64,000 nucleotides of DNA. Source: an uncultured Pelagibacteraceae bacterium. Lineage in GTDB: Bacteria > Pseudomonadota > Alphaproteobacteria > Pelagibacterales > Pelagibacteraceae. The translations under genes were made by a program, and so were the position numbers. Under the pieces are notes generated by a model. The model made no database searches, was not told the origin of the DNA, and saw nothing but the letters and a program-made list of their open reading frames with translations. Below, one piece after another: positions 1-11,385 of the stretch (the first letter of the stretch is position 1; each line of letters begins with the position of its first letter). The stretch lies in NCBI GenBank assembly GCA_902618975.1, contig CACNCN010000003.1, forward strand, positions 1 to 64,000, in the 5' to 3' direction.

Positions 1-33
1 GGATCTGGTGGTTTTGGTTCAACTGGAAAATGA
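1..33 (+). CDS. dut: dUTP diphosphatase, C-terminal end only (window-truncated)
   Basis: Frame 1 reads GSGGFGSTGK*, the conserved C-terminal motif V of trimeric dUTPases; stop overlaps the next ATG. Confidence 0.75.
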   Translation, partial: GSGGFGSTGK

Positions 34-785
34 ATATTTTTTCAAATAAAAATTTGATTGAGAGATATTCAAGACAAATAGTTTTAAAAAAAATTGGTTT
101 CGAAGGACAAAAGAAAATTCTTTCTTCAAAAGTTTTTGTTGTCGGCGCTGGTGGATTAGGATGTACTGTAATTGATCAGCTAGCAAGAGCAGGGGTAGGG
201 GAAATTGCTGTAACAGATTTCGATAAAGTTACTTTATCTAATATACACCGACAAGTGTTATATAATTCACAAGATCTAAATAAGTATAAAGTAGATGTTT
301 TAAAAAAAAAAATCAAAAAGATTGATTCTAAAATAAAGTTAAAAATATATAAAAGCAAAATTAATAAAGAAAATATAAAAAAATTCCTTAAAAACTATCA
401 GATAATCGTAGATGGTTCTGATAATTTTGAAACCAAATTTTTGCTTAATAAATATTGTTTAAAATTGAGAAAGAGACTCATCGTAGGATCAATTAATAAA
501 TTTGATGGACATGTTTTTTCACTAAACTTTAAAAATAATAAATCTGCTTGTTTAAAATGCTTTTATCAAGAGATACCAAATAGCAATTTATTAAATTGTG
601 AAACTGAAGGGATTGTAGGCACTACAGCGAATATAGTTGGATCTATCCAAGCAAATGAAGTGCTGAAAATTATTTTAAATTTAAAGGAAAAATTATATAA
701 TTCTATTCTGATTATTAATATTCTAGATCTCAGCTTTAGAATTTCAAAATTTGGAAAAATAAAAAAATGTATATGTGGAAGATAA
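30..785 (+). CDS. HesA/MoeB/ThiF family adenylyltransferase
   Basis: GAGGLGC nucleotide-binding motif, GSDNFETKFLLNKYC, paired Cys (CLKC / CICG). Confidence 0.88.
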   Translation: MNIFSNKNLIERYSRQIVLKKIGFEGQKKILSSKVFVVGAGGLGCTVIDQLARAGVGEIAVTDFDKVTLSNIHRQVLYNSQDLNKYKVDVLKKKIKKIDSKIKLKIYKSKINKENIKKFLKNYQIIVDGSDNFETKFLLNKYCLKLRKRLIVGSINKFDGHVFSLNFKNNKSACLKCFYQEIPNSNLLNCETEGIVGTTANIVGSIQANEVLKIILNLKEKLYNSILIINILDLSFRISKFGKIKKCICGR

Positions 786-1207
786 TAATAATTTCGCTTT
801 TTTTTACTACATTTCTATACGCCTCAGAGGTACGTTTTCTTATGCTTAAAAATGATAAAGTAAATGTAAGATATGGACCAGGATTTAAATATCCCATAAA
901 ATTTATATATAAAAAAAGGTTTCTGCCAGTTAAGGTTATCGACAACAAAGAAAATTTTAGAAGAATAATTGATCATAAAGATAATAGTGGCTGGATACAT
1001 GTTTCTCAATTAAAAAAAGTAAATTCATTGATAGTTTCTGAGGATACAATTTTGTTTTCAAAAGCTTCTAAATTTTCTAAACCTTTGGCAAAATTAGAGA
1101 AGGGAAAATTATTAATAGTAAAGAAGTGTCAAGAAAACTGGTGTAAAGTCAGTGATGAAAATTATTTAGGGTGGATTAATACTAATAATGCTTGGGGTAA
1201 AAATTAA
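767..1207 (+). CDS. SH3-domain protein with signal peptide (bacterial SH3 / DUF1058-like)
   Basis: N-terminal hydrophobic signal; VNVRYGPGFKYPI and SGWIHVSQL, two SH3-like repeats. Confidence 0.75.
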   Translation: MYMWKIIIISLFFTTFLYASEVRFLMLKNDKVNVRYGPGFKYPIKFIYKKRFLPVKVIDNKENFRRIIDHKDNSGWIHVSQLKKVNSLIVSEDTILFSKASKFSKPLAKLEKGKLLIVKKCQENWCKVSDENYLGWINTNNAWGKN

Positions 1208-1209
1208 TT

Positions 1210-1455
1210 TTACTTCTTTGCAACTTTACTTGCCCAAAATTTATCTAACAAAAAGTACCAAACCGAATTAGCCAGGGGTTCAACGATTGCATCTGTAAGT
1301 GCTATCATAAATGAAACATCTGCTATAAGCATTAAACATATGATTGCTATTGCAAAATGCCCGATAGTATAAATAAGGGTTCTTAAAAGCGAACCTTTGT
1401 TATTTTTGAATATACCTTTACTTGTTTGTACTATTCCTTGAGTTAATTCTACCAT
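1210..1455 (-). CDS. DUF2061-like small membrane protein
   Basis: 81 aa with two hydrophobic segments; pattern RTLIYTIGHFAIA...EPLANSVWYFLLDKFW. Confidence 0.6.
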   Translation of the reverse strand: MVELTQGIVQTSKGIFKNNKGSLLRTLIYTIGHFAIAIICLMLIADVSFMIALTDAIVEPLANSVWYFLLDKFWASKVAKK

Positions 1456-1463
1456 AGTAAATC

Positions 1464-3677
1464 TTAGTTTATTTTTTTATCAAACCTATCAAGGTTCATG
1501 ACTTTTGACCAGACTTTGACAAAATCCTTAACAAATTTTTTATCTGATTCTTCAGAGGCATATACTTCAGAAATAGCTCTTAATTGAGAATTTGAGCCGA
1601 ATATTAAATCTACTCTCGAACCCTCCCAAATAATTTTATTTGTTTTTCGATTTTTTCCTTGGAAATATTGCTCTGCATCATCTTTTTCGCTCCAAGTAAT
1701 ATCCATATCTAGAAGATTTTTAAAATAATCATTTGTTAGTACTCCAGGCTTTTTGGTGAATACACCATAATGCGATCCATCAAAATTTGTACTTAAAACT
1801 CTCATGCCTCCAAAAAGAACAGTCATTTCCGGTCCAGTCAATTTCATTAATTGAGCTTTATCGATCAACATTTCCTCAGGTGATGTACTAGACTTACCTT
1901 TTTGGTAATTTACAAATCCATCAGCTTTTGGTTCTAATAAGTTAAATGAAAAAACATCCGTATGTTCCTGTTGAGCATCACCTCTTCCTTGTAAAAAGGG
2001 AACTTTAATTTTATGTCCAGCTTTCTTTGCGGCTTTTTCAATTGCAGTATTTCCTGCTAAAACAATTAGATCCGCTAATGAGACATTTTTTGTTTTACTA
2101 TCGAAGTTTTTCTTAATTTTTTCTAAAGCTTTTATTACTTTGTCAACTTTGGCTATTTTGTTTATATCCCAGTCTTTCTGTGGTTGTAGTCTTATTCTTG
2201 CACCATTTGCTCCACCTCTTTTGTCAGATCCTCTAAAAGTAGAACATGAAGCCCAAGCTGTTGACACTAACTGTGAAACAGACAACCCTGATTTTATAAT
2301 TTTGCTTTCAAGATAGTTAATATCCTTGGCTTTTAATTTATATTTTTGTTTTGGAACTGGATCTTGCCAAATAAGATCTTCTTTTGGGACTTCTGGTCCT
2401 AAATAACATACTTTCGGCCCCATGTCTCTATGAGTTAATTTAAACCAAGCTCTTGCAAAAGCATCATGAAATTCTTTTGGATTTTTATGAAAATGTTTAG
2501 TTATTGGTCCATAACTTGGATCTACTTTTAAAGAAATATCAGTAGTTTGCATCATAGGTGGATGTTTTTTATTTTTGTCGTGTGCATCAGGAACCATTTT
2601 AATGTGTTGTCCATTTCTTTTTGGTGTCCATTGGTGCGCGCCAGCTGGGCTTTTGGTTAGCTCCCATTCATGCCCATAAAGACAATCTAAATAGCCCATG
2701 TCCCATTTAATTGGGTTTTGAGTCCAAGCTCCTTCTATTCCACTGCTTATCGTATCAATTCCTTTACCACTTTTGTAATTACTGTTCCATCCAGTTGACT
2801 GTTCATGAATTTTGGAACCTTCGGGCTCCGGACCTTTATGAGACTCTGGTGCGGCTCCGTGAGATTTTCCAAAAGTATGTCCTCCGGCAACAAGTGCTGC
2901 GGTTTCGTAATCATTCATAGCCATTCTTCCGAATGTTTCTCTAATATCATGTGCTGCTAATAGTGGATCAGGATTCGCGTCTGGACCTTGTGGATTGACA
3001 TAAATCAAACCCATATGTGAAGCCCCTAGTGGTTGTTCTAAATCTCTTTTTCCACTGTATCTATTTACTCCAAGCCACTCTTTCTCTGATCCCCAATAAA
3101 TATCATCCTCTGGCTCCCAAATGTCTTCTCTGCCAGCTCCAAATCCAAAGGTTTTAAAACCCATTGAGTCTAAGGCAACATTACCTACCAAAATAAACAA
3201 GTCAGCCCATGAAATTTTGTCTCCATATTTTTTCTTAATTGGCCAAAGTAATAGTCTTGCTTTGTCCAAATTGACGTTGTCTGGCCAACTGTTTAACGGC
3301 GCAAACCTTTGATTACCTGTGCCTGCTCCACCTCTTCCATCAGCTGTTCTGTATGTACCTGCTGCGTGCCAAGCCAATCTTATAAATAATGGACCATAAT
3401 GACCATAATCTGCAGGCCACCATTCTTGCGAATCTGTCATTAGTTTTGTTAAATCTTTTTTGAGTTTTTTATAATTTAACTTCTTAAATTCTTTAGCGTA
3501 GCTGAATCTTTTATCCATTGGATTTACCAAATTTGAATGTTGACTCAATATTTTTAAGTTTAAGCTATTGGGCCACCAATCTCTATTGGAAGTACCTTTT
3601 CCGGTAGGATGTTTTGGAGGAGTTCCAGCTCCTGTAAATGGACATTTGGATTTTTCTTTTATAATTTCGCTACTCAT
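1464..3677 (-). CDS. katG: catalase-peroxidase
   Basis: 737 aa; [39 protein letters not shown] motifs. Confidence 0.98.
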   Translation of the reverse strand: MSSEIIKEKSKCPFTGAGTPPKHPTGKGTSNRDWWPNSLNLKILSQHSNLVNPMDKRFSYAKEFKKLNYKKLKKDLTKLMTDSQEWWPADYGHYGPLFIRLAWHAAGTYRTADGRGGAGTGNQRFAPLNSWPDNVNLDKARLLLWPIKKKYGDKISWADLFILVGNVALDSMGFKTFGFGAGREDIWEPEDDIYWGSEKEWLGVNRYSGKRDLEQPLGASHMGLIYVNPQGPDANPDPLLAAHDIRETFGRMAMNDYETAALVAGGHTFGKSHGAAPESHKGPEPEGSKIHEQSTGWNSNYKSGKGIDTISSGIEGAWTQNPIKWDMGYLDCLYGHEWELTKSPAGAHQWTPKRNGQHIKMVPDAHDKNKKHPPMMQTTDISLKVDPSYGPITKHFHKNPKEFHDAFARAWFKLTHRDMGPKVCYLGPEVPKEDLIWQDPVPKQKYKLKAKDINYLESKIIKSGLSVSQLVSTAWASCSTFRGSDKRGGANGARIRLQPQKDWDINKIAKVDKVIKALEKIKKNFDSKTKNVSLADLIVLAGNTAIEKAAKKAGHKIKVPFLQGRGDAQQEHTDVFSFNLLEPKADGFVNYQKGKSSTSPEEMLIDKAQLMKLTGPEMTVLFGGMRVLSTNFDGSHYGVFTKKPGVLTNDYFKNLLDMDITWSEKDDAEQYFQGKNRKTNKIIWEGSRVDLIFGSNSQLRAISEVYASEESDKKFVKDFVKVWSKVMNLDRFDKKIN

Positions 3678-3745
3678 ATCCAGATTATAACTATTCTAAA
3701 GTAATAATCAAGAGAGTTGCGTCAATAATTTTTAATTTGAAATAA

Positions 3746-4210
3746 CTAATTGTTTTGAACTTTTACTAAAACTTCTATGGATTTTATTTTTTTACCAGGT
3801 ATTTTTCTATTAATTTTTACCGGTTCAACTTCGTTATCATGTATATCTATTAGTTGGTTTTTGTCCTCATCATAAAAATGATGATGATCTGTAACATTTG
3901 TGTCATAATAACTTTGTTCGGAATTTACTGCAATTTGTTTTAAATACCCTTTTCCTAAAAAAGCATGGACTGTATTGTATATTGTTGCTAAAGAAATTTT
4001 TTCACTTGTTTTCTGCGATATAATTTTTGAAAGATCGTTTATTGAGAAATGAAATGTTTCTTTTGAACCAAACAATATTTCGCAAATTTTTATTCTTTGC
4101 TTTGTTGGTCTTAAGCCTGAATTTCTTAGTTTTGCAACAAAATCTAGGTTATTGCTCATTATTAGTTTATTAATCTTGGAGAAATTTATATTAAATTGTG
4201 CCATAATCAA
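3746..4210 (-). CDS. irr: Fur-family regulator, Irr-like
   Basis: LRNSGLRPTKQRIKICEILF, DHHHFYDEDKNQLIDI; next to fabA and katG. Confidence 0.8.
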   Translation of the reverse strand: MIMAQFNINFSKINKLIMSNNLDFVAKLRNSGLRPTKQRIKICEILFGSKETFHFSINDLSKIISQKTSEKISLATIYNTVHAFLGKGYLKQIAVNSEQSYYDTNVTDHHHFYDEDKNQLIDIHDNEVEPVKINRKIPGKKIKSIEVLVKVQNN

Positions 4211-4229
4211 GTACTAAGATATTTTGTTG

Positions 4230-4730
4230 ATGAAAAAAAATTCCTTTAATTACGAAGAGCTAATAAAGTGTGCAAATGGTAAGCTTTTTGGACCTGGAAA
4301 CGCAAAGCTTCCTTCCCCACCAATGCTGATGTTTGACAGAATTACAGAAATTAGCGAAGATACGGGTGAATTTAAAAAAGGTACTATTAAAGCAGAATTA
4401 GACATTAAGAATGATCTTTGGTTTTTTGACTGTCATTTTAAAGAGGACCCAGTAATGCCTGGTTGTCTAGGATTAGATGCGATGTGGCAACTTGTGGGTT
4501 TTTATTTAGGATGGTTAGGAAACCCAGGAAGAGGAAGGGCATTGGGCGTTAACAATGTTAAGTTCACTGGTGAAGTGCTAAAAAACTGTAAAATTGCATT
4601 TTATCAAATAGACATGAAAAGGATATTAATTAAAGAAGGTACAACTGTTGGCTTAGCAAATGGCATTTTGCTAGCCGATGGGAAAAAAATATACAGTGCT
4701 GAAAATTTAAAAGTAGGATTATTTAAGTAA
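4230..4730 (+). CDS. fabA: 3-hydroxydecanoyl-ACP dehydratase
   Basis: PPMLMFDRI...[24 protein letters not shown]; track start 4224 is TTG, in-frame ATG at 4230. Confidence 0.97.
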   Translation: MKKNSFNYEELIKCANGKLFGPGNAKLPSPPMLMFDRITEISEDTGEFKKGTIKAELDIKNDLWFFDCHFKEDPVMPGCLGLDAMWQLVGFYLGWLGNPGRGRALGVNNVKFTGEVLKNCKIAFYQIDMKRILIKEGTTVGLANGILLADGKKIYSAENLKVGLFK

Positions 4731-5941
4731 TGAAACGTGTTGTAATTACAGGAATTGGCGTAGTTTCGTGTTTAGGGAATAATCAAGACGAAGTTTATAA
4801 ATCTTTGCTAAATTCAAAATCAGGGATCACTTTTTCTGAGGAGTATAAAGAATATAATCTAAAAAGTAATGTTCATGGAAAACCAAATATTAAACTTGAA
4901 GATCATGTAGATAGAAAATTTATAAGGTTTATGGGTCCAGGCTCAGCTTATAATTACATTTCTATGGCAGAGGCGGTAAAAGATTCTGGACTAGAGGAAA
5001 ATGAAGTCAGCAATGTTTCAACAGGAATGATTATGGGATCAGGCGGTCCATCTATTGAAAATGTTATTTTAGCAGCAGATAAAACCAGAGCAAAAAGTCC
5101 AAAGAGAATGGGTCCATTTGTTGTTCCAAGAACTATGTCTAGTACAGCCTCAGCTACTCTTGCAGTCCCCTTTAAAATTAAAGGTGTTAATTATACGATA
5201 AGCTCAGCCTGTGCAACGAGTGGTCACTGCATTGGCAATGCTATGGAATTGATACAATTAGGTAAACAAAATATCATTTTTGCAGGAGGAAGCGATGAAG
5301 TTCATTTTGCAATGACTGCAATGTTTGATGCAATGACAGCGTTATCATCTAAATATAACGATACACCTGAAAAAGCATCAAGACCTTATGATAAAAATAG
5401 AGATGGATTTGTTATTTCTGGCGGTGGAGGCGTTTTAGTTCTTGAGGAGTATGATCATGCTAAAGCAAGAGGTGCTAAAATTTATGCAGAAATAACTGGC
5501 TATGGAGCTACCTCAGATGGTTATGATATGGTTGCTCCATCTGGCGAAGGAGCAGTAAGGTGTATGCAAATGGCTTTGAATACTGCAAAAAATAAAATTG
5601 ATTATATTAATACTCACGGAACATCAACGCCTGTTGGAGACATAACCGAATTAAAAGCAGTTGGAAAAGTGTTTAAAGATTATAAACCAAAAATTAGCTC
5701 TACTAAATCACTGGCTGGTCATTCACTTGGAGCTACTTCAGTTCATGAGGCTGTTTACAGTTTAATTATGATGAAAAATAATTTTATAGCAGCATCTGCC
5801 AATATTACAGATATGGATGACGAGGCAAAAAAATATCCTATTGTCACTAAGGTTGAGAATGATGCTAAAGTAAATTCTGTTATGTCTAATAGCTTCGGAT
5901 TTGGTGGAACAAACGCAACATTGGTATTCGAGAAAGTATAA
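4730..5941 (+). CDS. fabB: beta-ketoacyl-ACP synthase I
   Basis: Ketosynthase motifs [36 protein letters not shown]. Confidence 0.96.
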   Translation: MKRVVITGIGVVSCLGNNQDEVYKSLLNSKSGITFSEEYKEYNLKSNVHGKPNIKLEDHVDRKFIRFMGPGSAYNYISMAEAVKDSGLEENEVSNVSTGMIMGSGGPSIENVILAADKTRAKSPKRMGPFVVPRTMSSTASATLAVPFKIKGVNYTISSACATSGHCIGNAMELIQLGKQNIIFAGGSDEVHFAMTAMFDAMTALSSKYNDTPEKASRPYDKNRDGFVISGGGGVLVLEEYDHAKARGAKIYAEITGYGATSDGYDMVAPSGEGAVRCMQMALNTAKNKIDYINTHGTSTPVGDITELKAVGKVFKDYKPKISSTKSLAGHSLGATSVHEAVYSLIMMKNNFIAASANITDMDDEAKKYPIVTKVENDAKVNSVMSNSFGFGGTNATLVFEKV

Positions 5942-5944
5942 AGT

Positions 5945-6730
5945 ATGAGTTTAATGAAGGGAAAAAAAGGTCTTATTATGGGCGTTGCCAATGAAAGATC
6001 AATAGCTTGGGGAATTGCACAAAAACTTTCAGAGGCCGGAGCAGAACTGGCATTTACTTATCTTGGAGATGCTTTAAAAAAAAGAGTTATACCCTTAGCT
6101 GAAAAATTAAATTCAAAAGTAACTTTTAGCTGTGATGTTGAAAAAAAAGAGGAAGTGGTAAAATTATTTGAAGATATAAAATCTTCATGGGGAGAAATTG
6201 ATTTTGTAGTACATGCAATTGCATTCTCTGATAAATCTGAATTATCTGGTGAATATTTAAATACTACGCGAGAAAATTTTTTAAGAAGTATGTTAATTTC
6301 GTGCTTCTCTTTTACTGAAGTTGCAAAAGAGGCATCTACAGTAATGAAGGAAAATGGAAGTATGGTAACTCTAAGCTATGAGGCAAATAAAGCCATTCCT
6401 AACTATAATGTAATGGGTGTTTGTAAAGCGGCTTTAGAAGCAAGTGTAAAGTATCTAGCTAGAGATTTAGGATCAAAGGGGATAAGGGTAAATGCAATAA
6501 GCGCTGGTCCTATTAAAACACTAGCAGCTTCAGCAATAGGAGACGCGAAATTTTTGTATAAGTGGAATGCAGATCACTCATTTTTAAAAAGAAATGTAGA
6601 TAATTTGGATGTTGGTAATTCTGCATTATACTTACTAAGCGATATGGCTGGTGGAGTAACCGGTGAAATTCATTATGTAGATGCTGGATATAACAAAGTT
6701 GGAATGCCAGATCCTAAAAACATAACCTAG
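5945..6730 (+). CDS. fabI: enoyl-ACP reductase (NADH)
   Basis: KGLIMGVANERSIAWGIA, SYEANKAIPNYNVMGVCKAALEASVKYLA. Confidence 0.96.
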   Translation: MSLMKGKKGLIMGVANERSIAWGIAQKLSEAGAELAFTYLGDALKKRVIPLAEKLNSKVTFSCDVEKKEEVVKLFEDIKSSWGEIDFVVHAIAFSDKSELSGEYLNTTRENFLRSMLISCFSFTEVAKEASTVMKENGSMVTLSYEANKAIPNYNVMGVCKAALEASVKYLARDLGSKGIRVNAISAGPIKTLAASAIGDAKFLYKWNADHSFLKRNVDNLDVGNSALYLLSDMAGGVTGEIHYVDAGYNKVGMPDPKNIT

Positions 6731-6732
6731 TA

Positions 6733-6843
6733 ATGTCTAAAAGATACAGTGGAAAATCATTCAAAGACTCGAGTGTAATGAAAAAACCAAAACTTTCGCT
6801 TAAAGAAAAAAGACGTTTAAAAAAAGAAAAGAAAAAAAAGTAA
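6733..6843 (+). CDS. small lysine-rich protein (36 aa)
   Basis: Manual translation MSKRYSGKSFKDSSVMKKPKLSLKEKRRLKKEKKKK*; starts 2 nt after fabI stop; absent from the ORF track. Confidence 0.5.
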   Translation: MSKRYSGKSFKDSSVMKKPKLSLKEKRRLKKEKKKK

Positions 6844-6857
6844 AATTTGTTTAAATA

Positions 6858-9014
6858 CTAAAAGCTCTTAAGCAGTCTAAAGTCAAACGAATTTTCATGA
6901 CCTAATCCACTTTTATCTATTCTTGCAAATAGAATTTTAATATTCAAACCGTTGTAAAATACCCAATCAAATCCAGTTTCAAGCATAACCATATTATTAA
7001 AATCTTCTCCAATTTTCGTTGAATACTTGGTGCTATTACCAACAAGTCGTGCCTTGATTTCAGTTTGACCAGTCAAATCTTCTCTATAATCAATCTTTAA
7101 ATATGGAATTAGCACAGATCGCACAAAATTTATGTCATAATTAACAGAAGAACCGATTGAGAAAGATGCGGTATTCACATCTCTTTCGTCATAAAATAAT
7201 TTTGAATTACTGTTTCCTGTCTCTGCATATTCATTAAATCTTACAAATCCAAAATCATATCTTGAGTAATTATTAATATTAAAATTTTTAAAACTATCTG
7301 ATAAATTATATTTTAATGACCCAAAATATTGTTTTCCTTTAAGTTCTCCTTTTAAGGTATTTTCAAGATTTGATAAATCAACAATTCTTGTGACATCAAA
7401 GTCTGTTTCGCCATAACCAATAAAGAAGTCAAAGAAGTTCTTTTCTGATGGGTGCCAAGTATTGTAAAAAGAAATATTTTGTGATCTTGCTAGAAATCTA
7501 GTTCCATCGTTACCAATATCCTCCATGTCATCTTCTTGACGGAACGCAATTCCAAATAAAGATCTATCGTTGTAGCTTATATCGGCTCCAAGAGTGAAAC
7601 CTTCTGTTCTATTTTGACGACCTAGCTCACCATCAGAACCTAAATGAAATCTACCTTTTGAAATCGATCCAACGCTCCAAAATGCCCAATTATTTGTTTT
7701 TATATCAAATTTATCAATTAGATAACCAGATATAGTTAAATCACTAATATTGTTTTTTGCTAATAGAGCTTTTTTATATTCCTCCACATAATGATCAACT
7801 AGTTCTGGTGGAAAATTGTTTTCCTCATCCAACATCACAAGACGTAAATCGCTAATTCCAGTTGAAGTATTTTCTCCTGTTCTTCTGAATTGTTCCATTC
7901 TTCTCATGACTTGATTTGTTGTATTAAACATAAACCTCTTTGAATTAGCTAATTGACCTTTTGCAATACCCTTGACTTGTTTGTCATCAAATGGATCGAA
8001 CGTACTGCCGCTTGCCTCTACAGAATTGATTGTAAGGGTTGTTTGACCAGACACGGTTGCAGTTTCACCTTCCGTTCCACCAAACTCTACAACATAATAG
8101 TCTACTTTATTATGGGTGCACGGAAAGTCGTTCCATTTCCCATTGCTGGCGGAAGCCCCCTTGATATGACCACAATCTTCATCACCAGGGTTAGTAGAAT
8201 TGTAATCATTAGGTTCTGCTGTATCCCAATTGTTATATGTTGTATCCCCATGAACTGTACAATCTGCATGAGCCGCCATCGAATTTTGGAATCCTGCTAA
8301 TTGGCAATAAAAAGTTTTACCATTACTCGGTCCAGACACCCATTCCCAAGTACCCTCTGTTTGTGCATGAGAGTTTGAGGTATAAGTAGAACTGTCTGAT
8401 GCTCCAATCCAGGCATTTTGGCTTATTTTTGAAAATATAAATGCATTTTCTTCAGCACTTTCTATAGTCACCAAATATCCACTTAGACCGTTAAAAGTTT
8501 TTGATTCCGCCTGAGTTTTTGCATTTGCCCATCTTATGGCGTTTGAGTTGTAAACTTGATAATAATGGCCGTTACCAGAAAAATAACTACTTCCTGTTGG
8601 AGTAATTGAAACTGTAATTGTTGGTGAGCCTGTAGATCCGTCACCTTTAAAAGATATCGTTGCAAGAGCTGTATTTATATCCTCTTGAGATCCTCTAAAG
8701 CCAACTTCATCCAAGGAGTTACCAGTACAATCGGTTGGTTCAGAGGATGCATCGCTTGAGTAACCACAATAACCAGCAGCTTTTAATAAGTTTGTTGTGG
8801 TTGTAACTTTTACATTTCCAGCAGATGCAACAATTGTAACTAATAAAGTATCCGAAAATCCACTAATACTTGGAGTGGTTCCAGATGAAGATAACAGAAC
8901 AAAGTCGGATGTATCTGCAGTCAATGATGTTGGCATTGTTAATGTTTGTGAATTAACTTTCTGACTTGAAAATATAAAAACTATCACAAGACAAATTTTT
9001 AGAAAATTTCTCAT
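6858..9014 (-). CDS. secreted/outer-membrane protein: C-type lectin-like domain plus autotransporter-like C-terminal domain
   Basis: Signal peptide; CTLD pattern (YLVTIESAEENAFI, WIGASD, W.WVSG, NWDTAEPNDYN, DCGHI, WNDFPC); C-terminal barrel-like region ending in Phe (RLLKSF). Confidence 0.75.
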   Translation of the reverse strand: MRNFLKICLVIVFIFSSQKVNSQTLTMPTSLTADTSDFVLLSSSGTTPSISGFSDTLLVTIVASAGNVKVTTTTNLLKAAGYCGYSSDASSEPTDCTGNSLDEVGFRGSQEDINTALATISFKGDGSTGSPTITVSITPTGSSYFSGNGHYYQVYNSNAIRWANAKTQAESKTFNGLSGYLVTIESAEENAFIFSKISQNAWIGASDSSTYTSNSHAQTEGTWEWVSGPSNGKTFYCQLAGFQNSMAAHADCTVHGDTTYNNWDTAEPNDYNSTNPGDEDCGHIKGASASNGKWNDFPCTHNKVDYYVVEFGGTEGETATVSGQTTLTINSVEASGSTFDPFDDKQVKGIAKGQLANSKRFMFNTTNQVMRRMEQFRRTGENTSTGISDLRLVMLDEENNFPPELVDHYVEEYKKALLAKNNISDLTISGYLIDKFDIKTNNWAFWSVGSISKGRFHLGSDGELGRQNRTEGFTLGADISYNDRSLFGIAFRQEDDMEDIGNDGTRFLARSQNISFYNTWHPSEKNFFDFFIGYGETDFDVTRIVDLSNLENTLKGELKGKQYFGSLKYNLSDSFKNFNINNYSRYDFGFVRFNEYAETGNSNSKLFYDERDVNTASFSIGSSVNYDINFVRSVLIPYLKIDYREDLTGQTEIKARLVGNSTKYSTKIGEDFNNMVMLETGFDWVFYNGLNIKILFARIDKSGLGHENSFDFRLLKSF

Positions 9015-9064
9015 ACCAAGATTATCTTAGCAAAACTAAAAAACTCATAAAAGAAAAAAACTAC

Positions 9065-9310
9065 TTAACAACAAGTACAGCTTTTACTATCTTTTTTGAT
9101 TTTTTTAGTGGCTTTAGAAGCTTCCTCTAATTCTTTAATTTTTAAATCTTCTGCTGCTTTTTTTTTTAGTATTTTATCTTCGAAGTATTCATAAAGAGAT
9201 GAAAAACCCAATTTGGCTGCTTTTTTTTGCTCATAGTTTTTTCGACCTTTGAGGTTGTCTATTATTTTTATGATATCTTCATTCTGCATATTTTGATGTT
9301 TATTAACCAT
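9065..9310 (-). CDS. small charged protein with C-terminal Cys cluster (CTCC)
   Basis: 81 aa ORF tightly downstream of pnp, ends SKSCTCC. Confidence 0.65.
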   Translation of the reverse strand: MVNKHQNMQNEDIIKIIDNLKGRKNYEQKKAAKLGFSSLYEYFEDKILKKKAAEDLKIKELEEASKATKKIKKDSKSCTCC

Positions 9311-9312
9311 TA

Positions 9313-11385
9313 TTATAAAGTTGCTTGTTTAATCGATAGTTTTACTTTTCCTCTATCAAATCCAATAACTTTGACTTTTACTTCATCTCCCTCTTTGACG
9401 ACATCTGTTACTTTTGCAACTCTTTTATCTGCAAGTTCAGAAATATGGACAAGTCCATCTTGTTTTCCCAAAAAGTTAACAAATGCTCCAAACTCCATAA
9501 TCTTCATAACTTTACCGTTATAAATTTTATTTAGCTCAGCTTTTGCCGTTAAGTCTTTAATCATCTGCATTGCTTTGTTTCTTGAGTCCTCATCGGGTGC
9601 AGCGACAGTAACTTCACCGTCATCATTTACATCAACCTTAGCACCAGACTTTTCAACTATTTCCCTAATAGTTGCTCCTCCCTTGCCAATAACTGTTGCA
9701 ATATCTTTTTTATCGACAGTTATTTTTTCCATTTTAGGTGTATGTTTTCCAACATCATCTCTAGATTTAGATAAAGCCTTATTCATCTCGCCTAAAATAT
9801 GTACTCTTCCATCTTTTGCTTGTTTTAAAGCTTGTTCCATTATTTCAAAAGTAATTCCTGTTATTTTTATATCCATTTGAAGAGAAGTTATTCCATCTTT
9901 TGTACCGGCAACTTTAAAATCCATGTCACCTAAATGGTCTTCGTCTCCTAGAATATCCGATAAAACACTATAATCGTCACCTTCTTTAATTAGTCCCATT
10001 GCAATACCTGCAACCGGTTCTTTAATTGGAACGCCAGCATCCATTAAAGATAGAGAAGAGCCACAAACTGTTGCCATAGATGAAGACCCATTAGACTCAG
10101 TAATTTCGGATACTATTCTAAAAGTATATGGAAAACTTTCTTTCGGCGGTAACGAAGAATTGATTGCTCTCCAAGCTAACTTACCATGTCCAATTTCTCT
10201 TCTTCCAGTTCCAATTCTACCTGTTTCACCAACTGAAAATGGAGGAAAATTGTAATGAAGCATAAATCTCTCTTTTTGTAGACCCTCTAAACTCTCAATT
10301 TTCTGCTCGTCGTCAGATGTTCCAAGAGTAGTTGTAACTATCGCTTGGGTTTCCCCTCTTGTAAAAAGCGCTGATCCATGAACTCTTGGAAGAATTCCTA
10401 CCTCGCACATAATTGGCCTTACATCAGCTAAACCTCTACCGTCTATTCTATTTTTATTTTTTAAGATATCAGTTCTGACAATTCTTTTTTCAAGATTTTT
10501 TAGCTCTGAATTGACATCTAATTCTGTATAGTTTTCGTTTTCTTCAAAGATCTTTTTGGCTTTGTCAGAGATTTCAGAAATCATGTTTGATCTATCTTGT
10601 TTATCTCTTGTAGAAAAAGCTTTTTTTAGGTCATTAGTAAAATCAGACTCTAATCTTTTTTTAACTTCTGATAAATCTTTTTTCTCTACGACCCAATCTG
10701 GTTTTTTACATTCCTTGGCAAGTTCCTCTATCATTTCGATTACAGGAACGAATCCTTCATGGCCAAATTTAACAGCATTTAACATTTCTTCCTCTGTTAA
10801 TCCACTTGCCTCAGATTCAACCATCAAAACTGCATTTTTTGTTCCTGCAACAACTAAGTCTAATTTTGAGTCTTTTAGTTGCTCTTTAGATGGATTAAGA
10901 ATGTATTCACCTTTGATAAAACCTACTCTAGATGCACCCACAGGGCCCAAGAATGGCATTCCCGATATTGCTAACGCTGCTGATGATGCAATAATTGATA
11001 ATATATCAGCTTCATTCTCTTTATCATAGGAAATAACAGTTGGAAGTACTTGCACTTCATTTTTAAATTCTTCTGGGAACAATGGTCTTATGGGTCTATC
11101 AATTAATCTTGATGTTAGTGTTTCATTATCAGTCGGCCTTGCTTCTCTTTTGAAATAACCGCCCGGGATTTTACCTGCTGCATAATATTTTTCTTGGTAA
11201 TTTACTGAGAGTGGGAAATAATCTACATCAGGATTTACTTTTTTAGCTCCAACTGCTGTTGCTAATACTACAGTTTCACCACAACTTGCAATCACTGCTC
11301 CATCTGCTTGTCTTGCAATTTTTCCTGTTTCAATGGTAATTTTTTTTCCTGCTACATCAACTTCTTTTTTAGTAATTTTAAACAT
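9313..11385 (-). CDS. pnp: polyribonucleotide nucleotidyltransferase
   Basis: Two RNase PH domains, KH ([12 protein letters not shown]) and S1 domains. Confidence 0.98.
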   Translation of the reverse strand: MFKITKKEVDVAGKKITIETGKIARQADGAVIASCGETVVLATAVGAKKVNPDVDYFPLSVNYQEKYYAAGKIPGGYFKREARPTDNETLTSRLIDRPIRPLFPEEFKNEVQVLPTVISYDKENEADILSIIASSAALAISGMPFLGPVGASRVGFIKGEYILNPSKEQLKDSKLDLVVAGTKNAVLMVESEASGLTEEEMLNAVKFGHEGFVPVIEMIEELAKECKKPDWVVEKKDLSEVKKRLESDFTNDLKKAFSTRDKQDRSNMISEISDKAKKIFEENENYTELDVNSELKNLEKRIVRTDILKNKNRIDGRGLADVRPIMCEVGILPRVHGSALFTRGETQAIVTTTLGTSDDEQKIESLEGLQKERFMLHYNFPPFSVGETGRIGTGRREIGHGKLAWRAINSSLPPKESFPYTFRIVSEITESNGSSSMATVCGSSLSLMDAGVPIKEPVAGIAMGLIKEGDDYSVLSDILGDEDHLGDMDFKVAGTKDGITSLQMDIKITGITFEIMEQALKQAKDGRVHILGEMNKALSKSRDDVGKHTPKMEKITVDKKDIATVIGKGGATIREIVEKSGAKVDVNDDGEVTVAAPDEDSRNKAMQMIKDLTAKAELNKIYNGKVMKIMEFGAFVNFLGKQDGLVHISELADKRVAKVTDVVKEGDEVKVKVIGFDRGKVKLSIKQATL

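Noticed and set aside
7953-8300. 115-aa plus-strand ORF antisense to the lectin gene
   Set aside because: Odd Cys/Ile-rich composition and no domain; mirrors the lectin coding sequence.
10556-11029. 157-aa plus-strand ORF antisense to pnp
   Set aside because: Lies wholly within well-supported pnp; typical spurious antisense ORF with no recognisable family features.
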